Shown here: one piece after another, positions 57,001 through 64,000 of the stretch
How the letters are laid out: the number at the start of each line of letters is the position of its first letter
How positions within the stretch are numbered: position 1 is the first letter of the stretch
Assembly: GCF_001522545.3 (NCBI RefSeq)
Contig: NC_031797.1
Location: 4,483,936-4,547,935, forward strand
DNA: 64,000 nt
DNA from: Parus major
Taxonomy: Eukaryota > Chordata > Aves > Passeriformes > Paridae
Reading direction: 5' to 3'
Made by a program: the position numbers and the translations under genes
Notes under the pieces: generated by a model
Told to the model about the DNA's origin: nothing
What the model saw: the letters and a program-made list of their open reading frames with translations, nothing else
The model's database searches: none

Positions 57001-60000
57001 TAGACACAGAGTCAGTGAAATGCCCTGGTTTATTCGCTCTGCCCTGTTTCAACACTGTTTGCAATGATTTTGTGGCACAGCTGTTTTCTGACACATCTGC
57101 AGTGTTGTTCCAGTAATTCCAGTGTGAGAGTGTTTCCATGTCCTGTCTGGTTTCACGTGGGGAAATTGTAACATAACTCACTGTGTTTGGAGGAAATGCT
57201 CCTAACTGAAGCCTTTGCTGCTTATTAATTTTCAATGACTTTAGGTATTGCCCTGAATGTCGAAATGATGCAAGTGAGGTGGTTTTAGCAGGAGAGAAAT
57301 TAAAAGAAAGTAAAAAGAAACAAAAGATGGCATCTGCTAATTCCTCCTCCCGGAGAGACTGGGGCAAGGTCAGTCCAAAGCTGTTTTACTTGGAGTTGTG
57401 TTGGTTCCTTTGGGCTCTTGGCTGATCCTGCTCTCTGCCCAGGGCATGGCGTGTGTTGGGCGCACCAAGGAATGCACCATTGTCCCCTCCAACCACTATG
57501 GACCAATTCCTGGCATCCCCGTTGGCACCATGTGGAAATTCAGAGTTCAGGTATGAAGCTGAATGCTGGCCTGATCTGCTGTGGGGAGAAATGGGAATGA
57601 TCCAGCTGCTACAAGAAACCTGAAACAGTTAATGTGGAAATGTGTGCATCACTGGACATATGGAAGTGCAGAAGGAAAAGAATTCTGGCTTTGTCTGGAT
57701 CAAGTGTTCCATAACTAATGCTGCATTGTTGGGGCCCATCAAGTGCTGGTTTATTTTGTTTTAGTGCTCTTTTTGGTAGCTCAAAAACCCCAAAGCAAAC
57801 AGATTTGTTCTCAGTAGTTTGTCCTGCAGGTGTGTAGTGTGCCCTGGCAAGGGTGTCTGAAATATCCACATACATGAAACAAGAGGTTTCTCATCCTGTG
57901 AGAAAGCTGGGGCAGAAAAAAGCATTGGCCTATCCAGATCTTGAGTTCAGGTATTGAGGGAAAGTTGTTATTACAACTCTTTCAAAACTTTATACAAATA
58001 TTTAATAGCTGTATTATTCTTAAATGCCTGGAGCCTTTTAATAAGCAATGTCAGTAATTATTAGATTTGCACCACAAACCTTACACATGTGTTCAATACA
58101 GTCAGTGCATTACTTTGTTAGAAGCATTTTTATTTTTCTTTCTTCTGCCTGGAGCTTTTTGGAGGATGATGATGATGGTGAGAGCAGTTTCCCCCGTGGA
58201 ACATGGAAAGCAGATGTGGAATAGCACAGTTGGTTCAGCTCCCAGGCTGGTGCTGTGTGGGGTCTGCTGAGAGCAGGTGCCTCCAAACCCGTTTTTGTCT
58301 GCCAGGTGAGCGAGTCCGGGGTGCACCGGCCCCACGTGGCGGGGATCCACGGCAGGAGCAACGACGGCGCCTATTCCTTGGTGCTGGCAGGAGGATATGA
58401 AGATGACATCGTGAGTGGATTCTGATTATTGATGCACAGAACCAAATGAATTTGTTTAACAGAGCCTTGGCCTTCGTTACTTTTTGCACTCTGCACCAAA
58501 CACTTGCCCAGCTTCACCTATTTCCTTCAGAAGCAAATGAAGCAAGGAGAAAGTGCAGTAATCTGTGCCAGCCTGAGCCACAGGACCAGCCAAACCCGGT
58601 TTAATATCCCCTGTGACCCCAGAGTTTTCAAGGTGTGCATTAGAGCCACAGTTTGAACACGGGCTGTGCTGGCAGCTGTTCACCTCCAGCAGATCCTGTG
58701 TGAGCCTGGGCTGCTCGGGGNNNNNNNNNNNNNNNNNNNNNNNNNNNNNNNNNNNNNNNNNNNNNNNNNNNNNNNNNNNNNNNNNNNNNNNNNNNNNNNN
58801 NNNNNNNNNNNNNNNNNNNNNNNNNNNNNNNNNNNNNNNNNNNNNNNNNNNNNNNNNNNNNNNNNNNNNNNNNNNNNNNNNNNNNNNNNNNNNNNNNNNN
58901 NNNNNNNNNNGTGCTCAGGGGTCCTGGCAGTGCTCAGGGGTCCTGGCAGTGCTCAGGGCTGTGACAAGAGCCCATTGTCACCCTGGCCTCCTCTCCTGGC
59001 AGCCTGAGGGAGAGCCTGGCCCACTCTGGGAAATTAAATACAGGAAACAGCTTTCCTTTTTTGGGAATGCCCTGCTAAACTACCTGGTTGAAAGACTCTT
59101 GTGCTTTTATTGAATTCTTTTTGTGACTGTCAGAAGCACTGTTCATTCCAGGATCACGGGAATTCCTTCACGTACACGGGGAGTGGGGGCCGAGACCTCT
59201 CTGGGAACAAGCGCACGGCGGAGCAGTCCTGTGATCAGAAACTCACCAACATGAACAGGTTGGCAGCGGTTGTGCTCCATCCTGCCTCAGCACCTCAGCC
59301 TGCCAGCACGAGGGGTTGGGATTGTTTGGGCTGTTTGCATCCAAGGAAGCTGGAAAAGGCTCCAGGCTGGGTCTGTGGTTCAGATCAGGTGTGCAATGGG
59401 AACCTCCTTCAGAGCACCGGGAGCGGTGTCGGTGTCACCAATACTGGCTGAAACTTGAGGGACAGAGCAGTCAGTTGGTGTAGGAGCCCTCCTGCTCTCT
59501 CCTGGAGACATTTGTGGCCCCTGGTCACCTTGGGAAACCAGAACATTTGTAATTCTGAGCTGTTGCTCTCAGCGATGAGCCTGGGCTTGAGTGCAGGAAG
59601 TGATCTGGGCTGGTATGAGGGTGATGCCGTGAATAATGAGGAGGCCCTGAGGGCAGAGGTGTCACTGTCACACGGCTCACATGGCAGACATCAACTCTGG
59701 CCTCTCTTGCAGAGCCCTGGCTCTGAACTGCAGTGCCCCCATCAACGACAAGCAGGGGGCCGAGGCCAAGGACTGGCGGGCGGGGAAGCCGGTGCGGGTG
59801 GTCAGGAACGTCAAGGGAGGCAAGCACAGCAAGTACGCTCCTCTGGAGGGGAACAGATACGACGGCATCTACAAGGTGAGGAGGGCTGGGTGCTGTGCCT
59901 GTGGCCAGGGGGCTTGGACAGAGCGTGATGGACTTGCTGTGGCTTTTGCAGGTTGTGAAATACTGGCCCGAGACAGGGAAATCTGGGTTTCTGGTGTGGC

Positions 60001-62217
60001 GATACCTGCTGAGGAGGGACGATGAGGAACCTGCTCCTTGGACCAAAGAGGGAAAGGACAGGATGAAAAAGCTTGGCCTGACAATGCAGGTACTGCCTTG
60101 GGACATCACCTGGGCTCTGCACTCGATGGAGAGCGGGGATTTTTCTGTGACATGTTCTTACTGAGTGTGATCCTTAGTTAAAAATGGAGACTGAGAGGCA
60201 CATAAATGCTTCTGGTCTGCTGGGTTTGCTTTTATACATCAGGAGGCTCAAAGGACAAAACTCACTTTTATTTTTTTAGTATGGAATTTCTATAGGCTGT
60301 GAAGTGCTTCCCCATAGCAGGGATCTGTTGCTTAAAATGGATTAAAACTGCCCCTGGAACAGTTCTCCAGAGGTCACTCTTGGACCTGTCTTGGTCTGCA
60401 AGTCTGACCCCGTGTGTTTGCATTGGATGCTCTTTGTTTTGTTTCCTGCAGTATCCTGAAGGATATTTGGAAGCTGTTGCAAACAAAGATAAGGAAAAAG
60501 AAAATAGTGGAGATGATGAGTTTGATACCCCAGGGAAAGGGAAGAGGAAAAGGAAATCAGCAGGTTTGTGGAGTAGGCAAGTGGATATAGAAAGCCCTGG
60601 AGGTTTTTGTACATTTTACTTACTCTTTTCTGGTGTTTTTTAGGTTGATTTTTAAAAAACATCTTTGTGTATTCTTTCAGATGGGGAGGAAAAACTCATC
60701 GCCTCTCCAGCAGGGACTCCAAAGAAAACTAAAGTTGAGCCATACAAGCTGACATCCCAGCAGAAATCTCTTATAAAAAGTGATGAAGCCAATGAAAAAC
60801 TGTGGAATGAAGTCCTAGAGGCTCTCAAAGATGGACCGGTACACTGGGCTTTCCCCCACCTGTAGCTGGGCTGTCCCCACACAAATCCTTGGCCGAGTTA
60901 AGGAGCAGCCTCAGACCTGAAATGATCTTATTTTAAACACCCCCAGCAGGTTTAATGGGACAGATTTCACATGCTAAGATTTGTTGAGACTCTTTCTATG
61001 ATCAAAGTAATCCCTTGCATTGACTGGTGGGGGGTTGGGTTAATTTAGGTGTCTTTCAGCACTAAGTGGAGTCAAACATTCACTTTGCAGAAATTTCTGA
61101 GTAAAGTTGAGGAGGCCTTTCTGTGTATCTGCTGTCAGGAGGTCGTGTTCCGGCCGGTCACCACCGTGTGCCAGCACAACGTCTGCAAGGTGGGCAGGGC
61201 TGGGCAGGGCTGGGCAGGGCTGGGCTGGGCTGGGCTGGGCTGGGCTNNNNNNNNNNNNNNNNNNNNNNNNNNNNNNNNNNNNNNNNNNNNNNNNNNNNNN
61301 NNNNNNNNNNNNNNNNNNNNNNNNNNNNNNNNNNNNNNNNNNNNNNNNNNNNNNNNNNNNNNNNNNNNNNNNNNNNNNNNNNNNNNNNNNNNNNNNNNNN
61401 NNNNNNNNNNNNNNNNNNNNNNNNNNNNNNNNNNNNNNNNNNNNNNNNNNNNNNNNNNNNNNNNNNNNNNNNNNNNNNNNNNNNNNNNNNNNNNNNNNNN
61501 NNNNNNNNNNNNNNNNNNNNNNNNNNNNNNNNNNNNNNNNNNNNNNNNNNNNNNNNNNNNNNNNNNNNNNNNNNNNNNNNNNNNNNNNNNNNNNNNNNNN
61601 NNNNNNNNNNNNNNNNNNNNNNNNNNNNNNNNNNNNNNNNNNNNNNNNNNNGCTCTGCAGGGCTGGGCTCTGCAGGGCTGGGCTGGGCTCTGCAGGGCTG
61701 GGCTGGGCTCTGCAGGGCTGGGCTGGGCTCTGCTGGACTAATGGGAAGGAATCGTTCTCTGTGAGGGTGTTGAGGCCCTGGAAAGGAATTGCCAGAGCAG
61801 CTGGGGCTGTCCCTGGATCCCTGGCCGTGCCCCATTCTGGGCTGGATGGGTTTGGAGCAGCCTGGGACAGTGGCAGTGTCCCTGCCATGGCAGGGGTGGC
61901 ACTGGTGGGCTTTAAGGTCCCTGGAATCCCCTGATCTCTGCTGTGTCCAGCAGGAATGTTCCCAGTTGCAGTGCAGCGCTCCCGTTCCCCCTGGGCCGTT
62001 CCCAGGAATCTCGGGGCTGTGCCAGGTGAGCCCAGCCCCTGTCCCTGACCCTGCTGGCTTCTGTCCCCAGGACTGCCTGGACAGGTCGTTCAAGGCGTCG
62101 GTGTTCAGCTGCCCCGCGTGTCGCTACGAGCTGGGCCGCAGTTACAGCATGGAGGTGAACGAGGCCCTGCAGAGCGTCCTGGCCCAGCTCTTCCCCGGCT
62201 ACGGCAGCGGCCGGTGA
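50855..62217 (+). CDS. UHRF1: UHRF1, E3 ubiquitin ligase for maintenance DNA methylation (787 aa)
   Basis: Sixteen coding exons assembled from GT-AG sites; every phase closes. Human UHRF1 has 793 residues. Domains: ubiquitin-like (1-76, [20 protein letters not shown]); tandem Tudor (about 130-285, [15 protein letters not shown]); PHD (about 312-378, [31 protein letters not shown]); SRA (about 412-590, with the NKR finger at 499-501); polybasic segment [10 protein letters not shown] (644-653); RING with Cys718, 721, 733, His735, Cys738, 741, 753 and 756. It binds hemimethylated CpG and H3 and mono-ubiquitinates H3 and PAF15 to recruit DNMT1. Nuclear. It differs from human in a shorter linker around the polybasic segment and in KDGPKFLSK at the exon 14/15 join. 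Confidence 0.97.
51008..53583 (+). other. UHRF1 intron 1
   Basis: Non-coding. It contains a T/A-rich TTTA-type tract at 51113-51150. No transposon or embedded gene is recognised. Confidence 0.6.
53584..53850 (+). CDS. UHRF1: UHRF1 coding exon 2
   Basis: Acceptor TTTCCCCGCAG|ATGGAAG, donor CTACAAG|GTGGGT. 89 codons: the end of the ubiquitin-like domain ([20 protein letters not shown]) and an acidic serine-rich linker ([18 protein letters not shown]). Confidence 0.95.
54617..54789 (+). CDS. UHRF1: UHRF1 coding exon 3
   Basis: Acceptor CTCTGCACAG|ATCAAT, donor GATGA|GTGAGT. First Tudor subdomain, [20 protein letters not shown]. Phase 0 in, 2 out. Confidence 0.95.
55183..55398 (+). CDS. UHRF1: UHRF1 coding exon 4
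   Basis: Acceptor TGCCCTGAAG|TTATCC, donor CTCGG|GTAAGT. Tudor aromatic-cage segment [16 protein letters not shown]. Phase 2 in, 2 out. Confidence 0.95.
56084..56190 (+). CDS. UHRF1: UHRF1 coding exon 5
   Basis: Acceptor CAACTTCTAG|GGAAGC, donor CAAAAC|GTGAGT. Encodes [20 protein letters not shown] and the Tudor-PHD linker. Phase 2 in, 1 out. Confidence 0.94.
56341..56527 (+). CDS. UHRF1: UHRF1 coding exon 6
   Basis: Acceptor TTTGCCCACAG|GACAG, donor GGACTG|GTAGGT. Most of the PHD finger: [20 protein letters not shown] and [15 protein letters not shown]. Phase 1 in, 2 out. Confidence 0.96.
57245..57368 (+). CDS. UHRF1: UHRF1 coding exon 7
   Basis: Acceptor TGACTTTAG|GTATTG, donor GGCAAG|GTCAGT. 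Ends the PHD finger ([20 protein letters not shown]) and enters the SRA linker. Phase 2 in, 0 out. Confidence 0.95.
57443..57550 (+). CDS. UHRF1: UHRF1 coding exon 8
   Basis: Acceptor CTCTGCCCAG|GGCATG, donor GTTCAG|GTATGA. SRA start, [20 protein letters not shown], 36 codons, phase 0. Confidence 0.96.
58306..58410 (+). CDS. UHRF1: UHRF1 coding exon 9
   Basis: Acceptor TTTGTCTGCCAG|GTGAGC, donor GACATC|GTGAGT. SRA core [20 protein letters not shown], 35 codons, phase 0. Confidence 0.96.
58721..58960. repeat. 21-bp minisatellite with an assembly gap in UHRF1 intron 9
   Basis: Ns fill 58721-58910. The right flank shows GTGCTCAGGGGTCCTGGCA repeating every 21 bp for about two and a half copies, so the gap is probably the rest of the array. 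Confidence 0.85.
59152..59258 (+). CDS. UHRF1: UHRF1 coding exon 10
   Basis: Acceptor GTTCATTCCAG|GATCAC, donor GAACAG|GTTGGC. SRA with the NKR finger, [19 protein letters not shown]. Phase 0 in, 2 out. Confidence 0.95.
59713..59875 (+). CDS. UHRF1: UHRF1 coding exon 11
   Basis: Acceptor CCTCTCTTGCAG|AGCCCT, donor CTACAAG|GTGAGG. Encodes [20 protein letters not shown] and [20 protein letters not shown]. Phase 2 in, 0 out. Confidence 0.96.
59952..60089 (+). CDS. UHRF1: UHRF1 coding exon 12
   Basis: Acceptor GGCTTTTGCAG|GTTGTG, donor AATGCAG|GTACTG. End of [23 protein letters not shown], 46 codons, phase 0. Confidence 0.96.
60452..60563 (+). CDS. UHRF1: UHRF1 coding exon 13
   Basis: Acceptor GTTTCCTGCAG|TATCCT, donor ATCAGCAG|GTTTGT. 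Linker with the polybasic segment [11 protein letters not shown]. Phase 0 in, 1 out. Confidence 0.93.
60681..60838 (+). CDS. UHRF1: UHRF1 coding exon 14
   Basis: Acceptor ATTCTTTCAG|ATGGGG, donor GGACCG|GTACAC. Encodes [20 protein letters not shown] and [13 protein letters not shown]. Phase 1 in, 0 out. Confidence 0.94.
61091..61189 (+). CDS. UHRF1: UHRF1 coding exon 15
   Basis: Acceptor CACTTTGCAG|AAATTT, donor TGCAAG|GTGGGC. First half of the [24 protein letters not shown]. Phase 0. An in-frame alternative acceptor 24 bp upstream (CACTAAG|TGGAGT) would add eight residues, WSQTFTLQ. Confidence 0.92.
61190..61740. repeat. GGGCT-rich minisatellite with a 405-N gap in UHRF1 intron 15
   Basis: Begins at the splice donor itself: GTGGGCAGGGCT, then GGGCAGGGCT and GGGCT units, Ns at 61247-61651, then GCTCTGCAGGGCTGGGCTGG units. 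G-rich on the coding strand, inside the intron that splits the RING domain. Confidence 0.92.
61755..61935 (+). mobile_element. CR1 LINE 3' fragment in UHRF1 intron 15
   Basis: Sense CR1: AGAGCAGCTGGGGCTGTCCC, TGGATCCCTGGCCGTGCCCC, GGTGGCACTGGTGGGCTTTA and AGGTCCCTGGAATCCC. Confidence 0.8.
62071..62217 (+). CDS. UHRF1: UHRF1 coding exon 16 (last)
   Basis: Acceptor TTCTGTCCCCAG|GACTGC. Second half of the RING ([20 protein letters not shown]) and the conserved end [10 protein letters not shown], stop TGA at 62215-62217. Confidence 0.97.
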   Translation, partial: DCLDRSFKASVFSCPACRYELGRSYSMEVNEALQSVLAQLFPGYGSGR

Positions 62218-63475
62218 TCCCCCAAAGCACTTCTCCCTCCCTCCCTCCCTCCCTCCTACCCTGGGCTTAATTTAAAACAAAAAAAGGTAGTCTGTGTTCC
62301 CCCAGCCCCTGCAAACATGGTTTTAAATCTTCCTTGTTTTTAAAAAAAACTGTAAACTCCAAGGATTATCCTTTTGTATGTTCGTGGACTTTTTGTTCTC
62401 TATGTTGAACTTTGCTTTTTTTTTTTTCCATCCCCTCAAACCTGCCATTCATCAGCATAGAATTCTTTGTTTTTCATGGACTGAAAGTGCTTCCGGTGAG
62501 GCTGCTAATGATGAGGAAAGTTCTCAGAGTGCCCCTGTGTCCCCTTTATTTTTATTTTTTATTCCAAAAATGGCTTGGTTGCTAGAACAATCTTCACTGT
62601 CTGGGGATTTGGCCATCAAGGTAGACTTGTGCATCACCTTGGCAGCATTTTGATACTCAATTTGTACAAGATGGTTCCTGGCTTTGTGTACCACAAGTGG
62701 GTTTTTGCTATTTTTTTGTAAGAACTGGGTTTTATACATTTGACAGAAAGCCATTTCCTGCTAATTTTGTATCTCAGAACCAGAAGGCTGCTTGCTTAGA
62801 GCCAAGTGGTTGGAGCAATATGAAGTACTACCTCACTGGACTTCTCTTAGGGAAGGACTTGTTCAGCCAGGCGCTGTCCCCTATCCCGAAATGCCATTGT
62901 GGAATATCCTAAAGCCATTCTTAAGTGCCTTTTGTCCTTTGCTGGAAGACTGGGCTCTGAATCACCATCAATGTCTCCTTTTTTTCATAAGCACTGAATT
63001 GTTGGGACTTGCCAGCCGGATTCTTTGGGAGCGTGGATCACTGTAGCTGTGTGTGATTAGTGGGGATTTGCAGAGGATCAGGTTTCCTAGTCATAGCTAT
63101 ATTGGGGAGTTTGTTCTTTTTTGTAATGCATTTCTACCTGGAAATGAAAAATAACCAATTCTGGCTTTTTAATAAACTGTTTTATATTGGCCATCCCTCG
63201 AGAAGGCTCCCTTGGTCTCCCTCTAACATGACCAAAGTTTGCAGTTCCATACCTCAGCAAGACAGGGATGTTTTAAATCACACTTTTCTGCAGACAGACT
63301 GGAACAAATGTGCCTACTTTTGGTTTCCTCAGCTCTTACCCTTTGGAAAGTGATTATGTTAATATTTTAGGGAAAAAGACCCCACAACATTTTATAGGTT
63401 TTTTTCAGTGAATTTGTCAATGTTTTGTATAATGTGCAAGTCAATGTTCTCAAAATAAATATCTTTTCAAATTAA
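62218..63475 (+). other. UHRF1: UHRF1 3' untranslated region
   Basis: Begins with a (CCCT)n tract at about 62231-62256. AT-richer downstream. Ends after the poly(A) signal at 63454. No other gene is seen. Confidence 0.75.
63454..63459 (+). terminator. UHRF1: UHRF1 poly(A) signal
   Basis: AATAAA within TCTCAAAATAAATATC, followed by TTGTTGACTGTTCTCTTTC as a GU/U-rich element. Confidence 0.75.
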
Positions 63476-63479
63476 TTGT

Positions 63480-64000
63480 TGACTGTTCTCTTTCAATTCT
63501 TTTGATCCAAAGTGGGTTTCCAGATCCAGTTCCTTGTGCAGGAATTTGATTTTATGTCCCATTAGCCCAGGCCTTTTGTTTTTCTAAGTGCTGTGATTTT
63601 GTTATGAAACTGCACTCCTGCAGTGACAAATGAAATCTAAATATCATTGTTAAGATTAAACACTTTTAGATATTTAGGTTTCATTGAAAACGTCCTCGCA
63701 CTTTTTATTCTGCATTGATGGGAAGAATTGGGGGTGAGTGAGTGAAAGTGAAGTGTTTTTTGCATTTAAATTGCAATAACTGCAATAACTTCCTTCGTTT
63801 ATTGGCATTATTGTTATTTGGAACTTGAAAACCAAACTTGGTTTCCTCCATAGGTGCCAAGGTACTGTTCTCTCAGTGGCTTCCTTAAGCAACAATTGGA
63901 ATTCCTCTGCAAATTGGACACTTTGTGGTGACATCTGCCAAAAGTCATCTTTATCATCTGTCCCAGATGATACAGCCCTCCCAGGAAAATGCAGTGAGCC
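63480..64000. other. Intergenic DNA after UHRF1
   Basis: AT-rich unique sequence. No gene, RNA or transposon is recognised before the window ends. Confidence 0.5.

Overview
This window is nuclear DNA from a bird. It is GC-rich and gene-dense, like a microchromosome. It carries many CR1 LINE fragments with the avian 3' end, and at least one LTR-like insertion of a type common in birds. Its multi-exon genes have canonical GT-AG introns. The gene order mir-7 > FEM1A (+) > TICAM1 (-) > PLIN3 (-) > UHRF1 (+) matches human 19p13.3 (MIR7-3HG, FEM1A, TICAM1, PLIN3, ARRDC5, UHRF1), which corresponds to chicken chromosome 28. The bird assignment rests on the repeats and this synteny. The species cannot be read from the window.

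Layout. 1-24.5 kb has no convincing protein gene. It holds CR1 fragments, several minisatellites, a CpG-rich TATA promoter near 7.1-7.25 kb, and at 19.93-20.02 kb a clear mir-7 hairpin. The promoter is the best candidate start for the mir-7 host RNA. 24.5-28.8 kb is the single-exon FEM1A gene behind a promoter with four ZNF143/SBS-type elements. TICAM1 (TRIF) follows in convergent orientation (31.0-34.2 kb), with its coding sequence in one exon and a probable non-coding first exon. A 615-base assembly gap at 34.4-35.05 kb may hide most of an unidentified plus-strand gene. PLIN3 runs on the minus strand from about 44.64 kb to 35.5 kb. UHRF1 runs on the plus strand from about 50.8 kb to 63.47 kb in 16 coding exons.

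Reconstructed proteins: FEM1A 668 aa, TICAM1 683 aa, perilipin-3 814 aa and UHRF1 787 aa. All splice phases of PLIN3 and UHRF1 close without a frameshift. FEM1A and UHRF1 are close to their human lengths. PLIN3 is almost twice the human length because its amphipathic 11-mer region has grown into eight 44-residue (4 x 11) units, five of them nearly identical, and because it has an extra lysine-rich C-terminal tail. This is the most distinctive thing in the window.

The genes do not form one pathway. FEM1A is a CUL2 ubiquitin-ligase substrate receptor. TICAM1 is the TLR3 adaptor for interferon induction. PLIN3 is a lipid-droplet coat protein. UHRF1 couples hemimethylated DNA and H3 reading to ubiquitination for maintenance methylation. 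Six runs of N interrupt the sequence, all inside or next to GC-rich or tandemly repeated DNA.
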